47,246 nucleotides of DNA from Anaeroplasmataceae bacterium (lineage in GTDB: Bacteria > Bacillota_I > Bacilli_A > Acholeplasmatales > Anaeroplasmataceae). The DNA lies in contig JAHHSV010000009.1 of assembly GCA_020025015.1 (NCBI GenBank), positions 1-47,246 on the forward strand, in the 5' to 3' direction. Position numbers and translations under genes: made by a program. Of the stretch, positions 14,849-23,224 are shown one piece after another (the first letter of the stretch is position 1; every line of letters begins with the position of its first letter). The notes under the pieces are model-generated. The model saw only the letters and a list, made by a program, of their open reading frames with translations. It did no database searches and was not told the DNA's origin.

Positions 14849-15614
14849 AATATACACAAAGTAAAATACCAACAAATTGAATTACCGCGCCAGCTAAGAC
14901 AAAGAAATGCCAAATAAAGTGGGCTCCCTTAACACTCTTAAAGGCAAAGGGTATCATACCTAAGGTATAAACAACACCACCACCAACAATCCACCATAAT
15001 AATGGTAAATTATTTTGAATGAAATCAGGAATAAACATTATTCCACTCCAGCCAATCGCAAAAAATAAAATAAAATTCATAACTCTTACTCGCCCTGGGC
15101 CAAAAATCGCAACTAACGTTATACCTGTTATAATTAAAGCCCACTGAATACCAAATAGAGTAAAGCCAAAGGTATTACCAAAATATACTAAGAATAATGG
15201 GGCAAAGGTACCACCAATTAATAAATAGATACCAGAATAGTCAAAGCGTCTAAATAATCTTTTTACCTTAGTCTTACTACCAAAGGCATGATATAGGCAG
15301 GATGCCATCATCATTAAGAACATACTAACACCATAAACGATAGCGGCAGCTAGCTTTAAAGGTGTATCAGACTTTAAAATTAATAGAGTTAAAACAGCAA
15401 TTGCAAATAAAGCACCAACACCATGAGTTACTGAGTTTCCAACCTCCTCTAAAACTGTTCTTTTAGGTGGAGTATTTAACTCATAGTATTTAGCCTTTTT
15501 AAGCTCCTTCTTACGTTTCTTTTCTAATAAAGCCTCTTCCTCTACAGTAAGGCTTATCTTTTCCTTTTCTTTTTCACTTACTTTATTATTTTCTAGGATC
15601 AATTCTGCATTCAT
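14847..15614 (-). CDS. Hemolysin III (PAQR/YqfA-like) membrane protein
   Basis: A 255-residue membrane protein of the hemolysin III/PAQR family. After a charged N-terminal region (residues 1-45, unusually long for the family and probably coiled) come seven hydrophobic segments. Key marks: GNSVTHGVGALF with the metal-site His, SCLYHAFGSK, FDYSGIYLLIGGTFAPL and the late HFIWHFFVLAGAVIQF. In family members, conserved Ser/Asp/His residues bind zinc, and these appear to be present (S in GNS, D in FDYSG, and H in HFIWH). Function in bacteria is unsettled: membrane homeostasis or hemolysis has been proposed. The start at 15614 follows AAAGGTGATAAT. It ends with TAA within the T-tract of the shared terminator. 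Confidence 0.88.
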   Translation of the reverse strand: MNAELILENNKVSEKEKEKISLTVEEEALLEKKRKKELKKAKYYELNTPPKRTVLEEVGNSVTHGVGALFAIAVLTLLILKSDTPLKLAAAIVYGVSMFLMMMASCLYHAFGSKTKVKRLFRRFDYSGIYLLIGGTFAPLFLVYFGNTFGFTLFGIQWALIITGITLVAIFGPGRVRVMNFILFFAIGWSGIMFIPDFIQNNLPLLWWIVGGGVVYTLGMIPFAFKSVKGAHFIWHFFVLAGAVIQFVGILLCVY

Positions 15615-15752
15615 ATTATCACCTTTTTCGTTTCCATTTTAGGCTTCCAAACAACCTTAAACATAGTATAACACTGCATTACCTCATTTTCAATACTAGA
15701 TATAATTATTTTGGAAAATATTTTTTGTAGTTCTATTCTTAAAACAAGGGAT

Positions 15753-15779
15753 AACAAAAAGAGAATCCGAAGATTCTCT
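15753..15779 (-). terminator. Terminator of the ktrBA operon
   Basis: Stem AGAGAATC / GATTCTCT (15760-15767 / 15772-15779) with a TTCG tetraloop on the minus strand, then TTTTTG. The stem overlaps the stop codon of ktrA. Confidence 0.85.
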
Positions 15780-16435
15780 TAATCACCAATAAATGTTTCA
15801 AATTTTCTAATTTTACAATTTTGACCTACAACAATTAAAATATCCTTAGGCTCAATTAAATCGGTACCCTGTGGCATAATGAATTTATTATTTCTAATAA
15901 TACCAATAACGTTAATATTATGCTTTTGTCTAACACTCAATTCAATTAAAGATTTAGGAACGAAATTATCAGCAACCTGCATTTGAACGATACCAAAGTC
16001 ACCCTTAATCTCATAGTAATCAAGAATTGTCTTGCTGACAATTCTATGGGCTAAGCTAATAGCTGAAGCCTCTTCTGGAATAATAGTGCTTGTTGCACCT
16101 AGAGTCTTAAATACATCCTCATATTCCTGATCATCAATACGAACTGTAATTTCCTTAATGCCTAACGCGTGTAAATTGATTGTTGTAATAATACTTGATT
16201 GTAAATTATTACCAATTGCGACAATCGCATGATCAATTGAAGTAACTCCTAAAGCTTGTAAATCCTTTTTATTGGTTGAATCACAAATAGCACAATTGTT
16301 CATAAATTCTGCTACCTTTTGCACATTATCCGGATTAATATCAATTGCAAGAACATCATCTGATGTTTTAACTAATTCACGGGCAAGTGAACTACCGAAA
16401 CGTCCTAAGCCTATAACAACGAAACTTTTTTTCAT
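15779..16435 (-). CDS. ktrA: KtrA/TrkA-type K+ channel regulatory subunit
   Basis: A 218-residue cytoplasmic RCK protein. Residues 1-135 are the RCK_N Rossmann fold (VIGLGRFGSSLARELVKTSDDVLAIDINPDNV, with the GxGxxGxxxA nucleotide loop and the acidic end of strand 2), and about 140-218 the RCK_C regulatory domain (MQVADNFVPKSLIELSVRQKHNINVIGIIRNN). Such proteins form an octameric ring that gates the KtrB pore in response to ATP/ADP and, in some species, c-di-AMP through the RCK_C domain. Its ATG shares a base with the KtrB stop codon (TAATG), so translation is coupled and stoichiometric. Confidence 0.95.
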   Translation of the reverse strand: MKKSFVVIGLGRFGSSLARELVKTSDDVLAIDINPDNVQKVAEFMNNCAICDSTNKKDLQALGVTSIDHAIVAIGNNLQSSIITTINLHALGIKEITVRIDDQEYEDVFKTLGATSTIIPEEASAISLAHRIVSKTILDYYEIKGDFGIVQMQVADNFVPKSLIELSVRQKHNINVIGIIRNNKFIMPQGTDLIEPKDILIVVGQNCKIRKFETFIGD

Positions 16436-17733
16436 TAGCCAATAACCACCTTTTCTTCTACATATCTAATAGAATCATCTGATCCTGTTTTCCAATTACG
16501 ATTAATTAAACTTAATATTGTTAATGGTCCTAAACGACCAAAGAACATCATAAAGCTAATAACAAATTCACTAGGAATTGAAAGCTTTTGTGTTGCACCC
16601 ATTGATAGCCCTGTTGTTGAAAAAGCACTAATCACTTCAAATATTACCTCTTTAGGAGCTAGCTCTGGATCAAAAATTGCAACTAAGAACATTGACATAC
16701 TACAAAAAATAATCGCTGTCATCGATAGGGCAAAGGCCTTAACTATTGTATTCTTGGCAATTTCTCTTTTGAAGACAATTGGTCTTTTACCAATTGCATA
16801 ATAAAATATAGTTACGATTATAACAAAGAAGGTTGCTGTTTTAATACCACCACCGGTTGAACCTGGAGAGGCACCAATAAACATCAAAAAGTTAATAACT
16901 GCAAATTCACCTGTATTTAGATTTGCACAATCAATAGTTTGAAAGCCGGCTGTTCTACTTGTAACTGACATAAAGAATGCCTCTAGCCAGGTTAAGCCAT
17001 TATTGGCAAGCTTCAAAAATAAGGCGCCAAAAACTATTAGGAAAAGAGTCGTAACAATAACTATCTTTGAATTAATATTAAGCCTCTTAAAGCGACGCTT
17101 AGTTAAAATATCATCTATAACATAAAAGCCTAAACCACCAAGAATAATTAAAAGCATTGTATTGATATTTAAAAACCAATCACCAGCAAATCTAATCATT
17201 GATGAATCACCAAATATATCTAGGCCTGAGTTATTAAATGAAGCTATTGTATGAAATATGCTTACGCCTAAAAGCTCACCAAAATCACTATAATATGGCA
17301 TCAAGGCAAAGCAATTTAAAATAATACCAAATAGCTGAATTACTATTGAGGTTAAAATGATTTTCTTTACTAAGGCAACTATACCACGTAACGAATCCTG
17401 ATTTAGTGACTCCTTTAGCAAGAAGCGATCATTTATACCAATTTTACCACCTAATATAACAATAAAGAATGTGGCAATTGTTATAAATGATAGACCACCT
17501 ATTTCAATTAAAAAGGCTAAGACAACCTTACCAAAGATACTAACCTCTAAGCTTATATTAGGAATAACCGATAAGCCAGTTACACAAACAGCTGAGGTTG
17601 ACATGAATAAAGCATCGGCAAAATTCAAGCTTCCTTCTACCATTGAAACTGGTAGCATCAACAAAAAGGTACCTATTAAAATTACTATCAAAAAGGTTAA
17701 AACAATCCTAAGATACGGTGAAATTCGCTTCAT
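16435..17733 (-). CDS. ktrB: KtrB/TrkH-type K+ uptake channel subunit
   Basis: A 432-residue membrane protein of the Trk/Ktr/HKT superfamily, made of four M1-P-M2 repeats. Selectivity-filter regions around the conserved Gly residues are visible: TSAVCVTGLS, ASFNNSGLDIFG, TSRTAGFQTID and ISAFSTTGLSMG. The gating-loop glycines follow the third repeat (GASPGSTGGGIKTATF). Residues 1-40 form the first transmembrane helix. I start it at ATG 17733 behind GGGAGG; an upstream in-frame codon at 17790 would add a hydrophobic but unsupported stretch. It precedes ktrA by a 1-base overlap. Together they form a K+ uptake system used in osmotic and pH adaptation. Confidence 0.95.
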   Translation of the reverse strand: MKRISPYLRIVLTFLIVILIGTFLLMLPVSMVEGSLNFADALFMSTSAVCVTGLSVIPNISLEVSIFGKVVLAFLIEIGGLSFITIATFFIVILGGKIGINDRFLLKESLNQDSLRGIVALVKKIILTSIVIQLFGIILNCFALMPYYSDFGELLGVSIFHTIASFNNSGLDIFGDSSMIRFAGDWFLNINTMLLIILGGLGFYVIDDILTKRRFKRLNINSKIVIVTTLFLIVFGALFLKLANNGLTWLEAFFMSVTSRTAGFQTIDCANLNTGEFAVINFLMFIGASPGSTGGGIKTATFFVIIVTIFYYAIGKRPIVFKREIAKNTIVKAFALSMTAIIFCSMSMFLVAIFDPELAPKEVIFEVISAFSTTGLSMGATQKLSIPSEFVISFMMFFGRLGPLTILSLINRNWKTGSDDSIRYVEEKVVIG

Positions 17734-17761
17734 AGAATACCTCCCACAATAATACCAATAT

Positions 17762-17790
17762 ATTATAAATGATTTAAAAAAATTATACAA
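17762..17790 (-). promoter_or_regulatory. Promoter of ktrBA
   Basis: TTGTAT (complement of 17785-17790), 17-nt spacer, TATAAT (complement of 17762-17767). The leader is only about 20 nt, so there is no room for a c-di-AMP riboswitch. Confidence 0.6.
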
Positions 17791-17865
17791 GTAAGTTAAT
17801 TATTTTAAAAAGTCAAGTATACATTTTATGGCTAAAACAGGGCGTATTTCTTCCTTTAAAATAAG

Positions 17866-17891
17866 AAAAAGAAGGAATAATCCTTCCTTCT
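17866..17891 (-). terminator. Terminator of the flavodoxin operon
   Basis: Stem AGAAGGAA / TTCCTTCT (17870-17877 / 17884-17891), 6-nt loop, followed by TTTTCTTATTTT on the minus strand. Confidence 0.85.
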
Positions 17892-17938
17892 CCTAGAAAA
17901 TTTATAGACTTAAAACAAATTTATCTAAAGGCCAATAA

Positions 17939-18364
17939 TTACTTACTAGCCTCTAAACCTAAATTACGGCAAGCATCTAAAGCTTCACCATCAGGAGCTT
18001 CATTTGCGATAACTGGCTCAGCAACTAAATTAGCACCTGCGGCTACGCAACGCTCTTCCCAGTTACGCATCCATTCACCATCGCCCCAGCCATATGAACC
18101 AAATAAGCCAACGCTCTTACCAGCTAAGCTTCCTTCAAGCTCGCTCATAAATGGTTCCATTTCGCTATCCTCAAGCTCTTCTGCTCCCATTGCTGGGCAG
18201 CCTAAAATTAATGTATCATATTCTAAGGCTTCACTTGCACTAATATCTGAAACCTTAAATAATCTTGCTTCACTATGACCTTCGTTACAGCCCTGTAAAA
18301 CAGCATTAGCCATTTCTTCAGTGTTTCCTGTTGAACTATAATATACAACTGCAATTTTTTTCAT
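17939..18364 (-). CDS. Flavodoxin
   Basis: A 141-residue FMN electron carrier. The phosphate-binding loop is YYSSTGNTEEMANAV (residues 8-22), and flavin-stacking loops are around LGCPAMGAEELED (55-67) and LFGSYGWGDGEWM (89-101). Length is that of short-chain flavodoxins. These replace ferredoxin, especially when iron is scarce, and can feed low-potential enzymes; whether it serves the HgdC-type system in this window is only a possibility. The start is preceded by AGGAGG. It is the second gene of the DUF3793-flavodoxin operon with a 14-nt gap. Confidence 0.95.
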   Translation of the reverse strand: MKKIAVVYYSSTGNTEEMANAVLQGCNEGHSEARLFKVSDISASEALEYDTLILGCPAMGAEELEDSEMEPFMSELEGSLAGKSVGLFGSYGWGDGEWMRNWEERCVAAGANLVAEPVIANEAPDGEALDACRNLGLEASK

Positions 18365-18378
18365 TACTTATTTTCCTC

Positions 18379-18930
18379 CTACTTTTGAATTACTAATTGC
18401 TTAAGACTTAAGCCCTTATTTAAAGAATCCTGTAAAACACTTTGGCATTTTCTATATTTTCTAAACAATTCAATAGCCTTCTTTTCATCACCATAAACCT
18501 TCCAATAGCCAGAAAGCTTATAATTTTTAGCATTATTATCAATAAAGCCTTTGACATCCTCTGGTGGATATCCTAAAAACAAACCTATTTCATGGGGAAA
18601 ATCGCCGTGCTTTTCGATCTTTTGGCTTAGTCTTCTTAGGGACATAAAAATATCATTTGTATTGTACCCATACTCGGTTAAAAGCTCTTTAGCTATATTG
18701 TTATTAAAATCATTTTTTAAATCATTAATTCGATAAACATAAATCAAGGCTCTACCATTACCTATGGTAATTGGAATCATATTTAACCCATAGGATTTAA
18801 ATATATTGTTGAAATTTTTAATTTCCTTAAGTAACTCATCCTTATCCTCATAGTACTCATTAAAAAGATTAGCTGTCTTTATTCCTACTAGAGTTGGGGC
18901 ACAATGTGCTATTATTTTTTTGCTTGACAT
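18379..18930 (-). CDS. DUF3793 family protein
   Basis: A 183-residue soluble protein recognised by the DUF3793 signature: an N-terminal CAPTLVGIKTANLF, a central IPITIGNGRALIYVYR, and the strongly conserved HEIGLFLGYPPEDVKGFI near residues 115-132 followed by SGYWKVYGD. It ends with a Cys-bearing helix (RKYRKCQSV). The function is unknown, but this family often sits beside flavodoxin genes in anaerobic Bacillota, as here, hinting at iron or redox homeostasis. It is the first gene of the operon, starting at 18930 behind AAAGGATG; the stop is TAG. A palindromic operator lies between its promoter and start. Confidence 0.88.
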   Translation of the reverse strand: MSSKKIIAHCAPTLVGIKTANLFNEYYEDKDELLKEIKNFNNIFKSYGLNMIPITIGNGRALIYVYRINDLKNDFNNNIAKELLTEYGYNTNDIFMSLRRLSQKIEKHGDFPHEIGLFLGYPPEDVKGFIDNNAKNYKLSGYWKVYGDEKKAIELFRKYRKCQSVLQDSLNKGLSLKQLVIQK

Positions 18931-18945
18931 TCTATCATCCTTTCA

Positions 18946-18961
18946 GTTAGCGTTCGCTAAC
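18946..18961 (-). promoter_or_regulatory. 16-bp palindromic operator GTTAGCGAACGCTAAC
   Basis: A perfect inverted repeat of two 7-bp arms with a 2-bp centre. It lies right after the predicted transcription start of the DUF3793-flavodoxin operon, a classical repressor position. The sequence resembles a dimeric TetR- or DtxR-type site; the binding protein is not in this window. Confidence 0.7.
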
Positions 18962-18970
18962 CTTAGTGAT

Positions 18971-18998
18971 ATTATATATTATTATTAAATAATGTCAA
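18971..18998 (-). promoter_or_regulatory. Promoter of the DUF3793-flavodoxin operon
   Basis: TTGACA (complement of 18993-18998), 16-nt spacer, TATAAT (complement of 18971-18976). Transcription would begin near 18964, at the edge of the palindrome. Confidence 0.8.
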
Positions 18999-19033
18999 GA
19001 AATTCGACTCGATGTTTTACAATTATTTAAGCA

Positions 19034-19068
19034 TAAAAAAATCTAGAGCAAATTGTATACTCTAGATT
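19034..19068 (-). terminator. Terminator of the GH2-GPH operon
   Basis: Stem AATCTAGAG / CTCTAGATT (19040-19048 / 19060-19068), 11-nt loop, then TTTTT on the minus strand. Confidence 0.85.
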
Positions 19069-19086
19069 TTAATTAACTTAATTTAT

Positions 19087-20718
19087 TTATTTTTTAGAAT
19101 CTTCTTCTTGATTCGATTCTTGAGCTTCTTCTTCACTATCTACGATTTCTTCTGTTATTGCATCATGCTCAATTGCATCATCATCACATTCTGAAACCTC
19201 ATAGAAGCACTTAGTTGCTTCCTCTGCATTAATTGCTAATTCTGCATTATGATGTCTAATTGCTAAAGTATTAGCTTCAACCTTATTCTTATTTAAGTTA
19301 TACATAAATAATAAGATTAAGAAGCAGCAAATGAAACCAACTAAAGGTAAAATGATTGAAACATTTAAAATACCACCAGCAACACTATCAGATACGTTAT
19401 TACCATTAACTAAGCCGTTGATTAAGCTACTATCAGTAATGTCAGGGTTTGCTTGAGCAATTTCATCAAAGGTTCTATAACCAGCCCAACCTAAGCATAG
19501 ACCAGATAAAGCACCACCGATACCTTGAGCAATCTTACGTGATAATGAATATGTAGCGTAGATTGAAGCCTCATCACGGCTACCACTTTCTACCTCTTGC
19601 TCATCAACACAGTCTGCAACCATACTCCAAGTAGCTAGGAAGAATGTACCTCCACCCATCATGGCAATCATGAATAAGGCTAAGAAAATCCATCCACCAA
19701 CTTCATTTCTAGGGAAAGCGCCACTTACTGACATAACTAACATAATAGATAGAACTAAAATACCAAGTAGGTTTGGCCAAGTTGAAATTTCCTTCTTACC
19801 CCATTTAACAGACATTTTAGCCATAAATGGAATAAATACCATCATACCAGCCATTGCTACAACGTTAGCAATTGAAATCATTAAGCCTTCAGCTTTGAAA
19901 TAATATTGGAATAAAATTGTCATTGTAATAGTATAGCTTTGGATAAAGACAATTTGTGCGATTGATGCTAATGATAAAGCAACGATTGCTCTATTCTTGA
20001 AGAAATTCTTTAAGGTTGTTAAATAATTTGTTCTCTTCTTATTTGGATCATGAGGAATCTGATTACGCTCTTTACATAAGAAGATTGTTAATAAGAAGCC
20101 TACAATACCAATTAAACCAAATACTAAAGCTAACCAGAAGAAATTTTCAGGAACTGGTACAGAAACTTCTCCATCCTTCTTCATACAGAAAATAGGAACG
20201 AATACTAAAACAGGAACCATTGCAGCACCAGCACCGATATTACGTAATGCTGATAATGAGGCTCTTTCACCTGGTTTATCAGTTAAAGCCGCATTTAAGC
20301 TACCATAAGGAACGTTAGCTGCTGTATAAGAAACACTCCATACCATATACATAATTAATACATAAGCAAATTTACCAGCTGTAGAGAATGCTCTAACATC
20401 TAGGAATAATAAGGCTGTTGAAGCAGCTATTGCAAATGCACCCCAGAAAATCCATGGTTTATATTTACCATGCTTACCAGGTCTACGTGAGTCAACTAAT
20501 GCACCAATGATTGGGTCATTAATAGCATCGAAAACCTTAGCAATGATAATTAAGATTGCCCAGTGACCAGTTGTTAAACCTAAGCCCTGAGTTACGAATA
20601 GCATTAGATAAGATGTAATTAATTGGAAAGACATATTACAGCCGAAGTCACCAAACATATAGCCAATCTTATCTTTTGCGCCAAATTTGTCTACTTTTTT
20701 TTCTTTTTCTTTTCTCAT
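19087..20718 (-). CDS. GPH-family glycoside:cation symporter (MFS)
   Basis: A 543-residue membrane protein of the glycoside-pentoside-hexuronide:cation symporter family (MelB/GusB-like). It has 12 hydrophobic helices. Marks: DKIGYMFGDFGCNMSFQL at the start; KVFDAINDPIIGALVDSRR with the family's cation-site Asp residues in helix 2; GKYKPWIFWGA in loop 2-3; and a late VADCVDEQEVESGSRDEASIY loop. The acidic C-terminal tail (about residues 480-543) is longer than usual. It is likely to import the glycoside cleaved by the GH2 enzyme, whose gene ends 1 nt before this start. The exact sugar cannot be told. Confidence 0.93.
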   Translation of the reverse strand: MRKEKEKKVDKFGAKDKIGYMFGDFGCNMSFQLITSYLMLFVTQGLGLTTGHWAILIIIAKVFDAINDPIIGALVDSRRPGKHGKYKPWIFWGAFAIAASTALLFLDVRAFSTAGKFAYVLIMYMVWSVSYTAANVPYGSLNAALTDKPGERASLSALRNIGAGAAMVPVLVFVPIFCMKKDGEVSVPVPENFFWLALVFGLIGIVGFLLTIFLCKERNQIPHDPNKKRTNYLTTLKNFFKNRAIVALSLASIAQIVFIQSYTITMTILFQYYFKAEGLMISIANVVAMAGMMVFIPFMAKMSVKWGKKEISTWPNLLGILVLSIMLVMSVSGAFPRNEVGGWIFLALFMIAMMGGGTFFLATWSMVADCVDEQEVESGSRDEASIYATYSLSRKIAQGIGGALSGLCLGWAGYRTFDEIAQANPDITDSSLINGLVNGNNVSDSVAGGILNVSIILPLVGFICCFLILLFMYNLNKNKVEANTLAIRHHNAELAINAEEATKCFYEVSECDDDAIEHDAITEEIVDSEEEAQESNQEEDSKK

Positions 20719-20719
20719 T

Positions 20720-22984
20720 TTACTTTTTTCCTTCTTCAGATGGTTTGTCTATCTTATTAAGAGCCTCGTTGATGTTAAATAACATCTCTTGAGAAATTTT
20801 ATCACCAGCAAAGTTAGCGATTCTTTCAACAGTCATTCCACCTATCAATTTTTTTGTATTCTTTAAGAACTTTTCAGGATCATGATCTCCATTAGGAGAC
20901 ATCTTCTTTAATGCCTCTTCAATTAACGATAATAACACCGCTTTCCCCTCTGGTGTTTTATAAATCGTATTGAATTTATCCCTAATAGAAAATTTCCCTG
21001 ATGGGAACTTAAATTCATATTTTACGCCATCCTTTAAGAACCAGTTTTGAACCTTTTTCTTTTCTTCCTTTAAATGATAGCATTTTTTAGCCAATAAGCA
21101 GCGCTTGAAGGTAGCCTCATCAGTAGCATCACCACTAACAGCTTTTACATGTGCAGCAAGACCTAATTTAATCTTAAATTCAAAAATCTTGTTACCTTCC
21201 TTTTCACAAACTAGCTTATTGTTTACATATAAACTAACCTTTGGTTGGTTAGAATACACCTTAATAGTTATTTCCTTATTGTTTCTATATTGATAGCGCT
21301 TTGAGCAAATGTGAACAAATGGATCATTTGACCAATATGCCTTATAAATAAAGAAGCTATCCTTCTTAGTTTGACGGTCATAGGTTACTAAGCCCTTATT
21401 ATTACGACCCTTGCAGCCACCCTCATCACGAGAATCTACCGCAAAATCAAACATATTCCAAACATGAGTTGACCATAACCAAGGTCTTTCCTCAAAGGTT
21501 TTTAACATATTTTCATGATATAGGGCTTGGTATTCCTCAGTATAGTCACCCTTTTTTGGATTATCTGAATGTAGGGTTGTAATAGCCTCACAGCCATACT
21601 CACTTAAACCAAGTGGACGATCATTAAATTCCTCTCTAAATTCATCTAACCACTTGCCATTATCTGCCATTTCACCTAAATACCAGCCAAAGTAATGATT
21701 ATAGCTAATAATATCAGAAACCATTGTAAGTGGTGATTTAGGATCACACATAGATAGACAAGCCATAGTTGTAATTCTCGTAGGATCTAATTCCTTAACC
21801 ATTTTATTTAATTCCTTGTGGAATTCTAATTGGCTTGGTGTTTCACCACCAATTGTAATCTCATTAGAAATTCCCCAGAAGCAAATTGATGGGTGGTTGT
21901 ACTCTTGGATAATTAATTCGCGCATTTGGCTTAAGGCATTCTCATTGCCATTATCCATATGAACAGAAATATATGGAATTTCAGCCCAAACAACCATACC
22001 TTCCTTATCACATAAATCATAGAAATAATCATCGTGCTGATAATGTGCTAAACGAATTGTATTAGCGCCTACCTCTTTGATTAATTCCATATCCTCATTA
22101 TGCTCTTTTTTAGTAATAGCCCAGCCCATATTGATTCTATCCTGATGGCGGCTTACACCATGTAAATTATACTTTCTACCATTTAAATAGAAGCCATCCT
22201 TATCAACACTGAAGCTACGAATACCAAAATTAATTGTACGAGTATCTAAGATCTCATTACCATCAACTAATTCTAAATTAGCCTCATATAATGCAGGGCT
22301 TTCAACTGCATCCCATAATCTTGGATTATCAATTATAATATTTAAATCAGAATTAGCGCTTAAATTTAAGCTTTCATTAACTAATTCACCATTAAAGGTT
22401 ATTCTAACATTAACCTTAAGTCTATCTAAAGGGTTTGTAACAAACCACTTAACATTAACGTTAGCGCTTTTATTTTTTAGAATTGGCGTAATCATTACAC
22501 CTTCGCCACCATAGTAATCTAAATCAAAGCGGCTTGGATTAACCTCTAGTAAATTCACGTCACGATAGATTCCACCAAAAAAAGTAAAATCAGCAGTTTG
22601 TGGATACACATAATCGTTAGCGCCGTTATCTACTAAAACTCTAATAACATTTAAACCATTTTTTAGATTTTTAGTAATATTACTTCTGAATGTGCTAAAG
22701 CCACCACGATGCTCTACAATAAATTCCCCGTTTACGTAGACCTTCGCGATAGAGTTAACTCCCTTAAATTCTAAGTAATACTCCTTTGAATCTTTCTTGC
22801 ATAAATCAATGGCTTTCTCATACACTGAGCTACCTCTGAAATAATTACCTCCACCATCTTGGCCATCTAAATTATTCCAAGTATGAGGTAAATTTACGCT
22901 CTCATATGAACTCTCCCCTAAGCTTAAAGCATCATTTTGTGCTTTAAAAAACTTCCAACCGTAGTTGATATTTTTAATGTTCAT
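20720..22984 (-). CDS. GH2 glycoside hydrolase (beta-galactosidase/beta-glucuronidase-like)
   Basis: A 754-residue intracellular enzyme with no signal peptide. Domains: jelly-roll sugar-binding (residues 1-150), Ig-like (155-255), TIM barrel (260-560), an Ig-like DUF4982-type domain (about 580-640), and a helical C-terminal tail (about 650-754) that I do not recognise. Barrel marks are HGVSRHQDR (275-283) and NTIRLAHYQHDDYFYDLCD; the acid/base Glu375 lies in GISNEI and the nucleophile Glu462 in GLSEYG. Family members hydrolyse beta-galactosides, beta-glucuronides or beta-mannosides; HGVSRHQDR and the DUF4982 type lean to beta-galactosidase. It is the first gene of an operon with the GPH symporter. 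Confidence 0.93.
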   Translation of the reverse strand: MNIKNINYGWKFFKAQNDALSLGESSYESVNLPHTWNNLDGQDGGGNYFRGSSVYEKAIDLCKKDSKEYYLEFKGVNSIAKVYVNGEFIVEHRGGFSTFRSNITKNLKNGLNVIRVLVDNGANDYVYPQTADFTFFGGIYRDVNLLEVNPSRFDLDYYGGEGVMITPILKNKSANVNVKWFVTNPLDRLKVNVRITFNGELVNESLNLSANSDLNIIIDNPRLWDAVESPALYEANLELVDGNEILDTRTINFGIRSFSVDKDGFYLNGRKYNLHGVSRHQDRINMGWAITKKEHNEDMELIKEVGANTIRLAHYQHDDYFYDLCDKEGMVVWAEIPYISVHMDNGNENALSQMRELIIQEYNHPSICFWGISNEITIGGETPSQLEFHKELNKMVKELDPTRITTMACLSMCDPKSPLTMVSDIISYNHYFGWYLGEMADNGKWLDEFREEFNDRPLGLSEYGCEAITTLHSDNPKKGDYTEEYQALYHENMLKTFEERPWLWSTHVWNMFDFAVDSRDEGGCKGRNNKGLVTYDRQTKKDSFFIYKAYWSNDPFVHICSKRYQYRNNKEITIKVYSNQPKVSLYVNNKLVCEKEGNKIFEFKIKLGLAAHVKAVSGDATDEATFKRCLLAKKCYHLKEEKKKVQNWFLKDGVKYEFKFPSGKFSIRDKFNTIYKTPEGKAVLLSLIEEALKKMSPNGDHDPEKFLKNTKKLIGGMTVERIANFAGDKISQEMLFNINEALNKIDKPSEEGKK

Positions 22985-23030
22985 ATTTCCCTGACTCCTC
23001 TATTAGATTTATATAATCTATAACATTATA

Positions 23031-23059
23031 AGTATATCAAATTATCAGCATTTTTACAA
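23031..23059 (-). promoter_or_regulatory. Promoter of the GH2-GPH operon
   Basis: TTGTAA (complement of 23054-23059), 17-nt spacer, TATACT (complement of 23031-23036). No cre-like catabolite site is evident nearby. Confidence 0.5.
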
Positions 23060-23109
23060 TAAAACAAAATTGCAAAAATCAATTTATTTTAGTTTTTTTA
23101 GAAAAAACT

Positions 23110-23153
23110 TAAAAAAATGAAAAAAGCATAAAACAAAATAGTTTTTACGCTTT
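23110..23153 (-). terminator. Terminator downstream of the M6 protease/nuclease operon
   Basis: Stem AAAGCGTAAAA / TTTTATGCTTT (arms 23143-23153 and 23123-23133) with one G-T pair and a 9-nt loop, followed by T-rich sequence on the minus strand. Confidence 0.75.
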
Positions 23154-23163
23154 AATCTTAAGC

Positions 23164-23224
23164 TTATTTATAGGCTAATATTAAGTTATAATAATCTTTA
23201 TCTCGGTGATTTAAAGCTCCAAAA
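23164..23224 (-). pseudogene. Tail-only remnant of a methyltransferase paralogue
   Basis: On the minus strand the frame reads NFGALNHRDKDYYNLILAYK followed by TAA. It matches the last residues of the methyltransferase at 28175-28735 (CGFSRVLNYHGRDNYNLILAYK, stop). The DNA is nearly identical over about 28 nt at the stop-codon end (23163-23190 against 28174-28201). It begins directly behind the stop of the endonuclease gene and has no start codon, so it is a leftover of a duplicated or replaced gene. Confidence 0.7.

Noticed and set aside
17734..17800. c-di-AMP (ydaO) riboswitch upstream of ktrB
   Set aside because: The leader predicted from the promoter is only about 20 nt and has no fitting structure.
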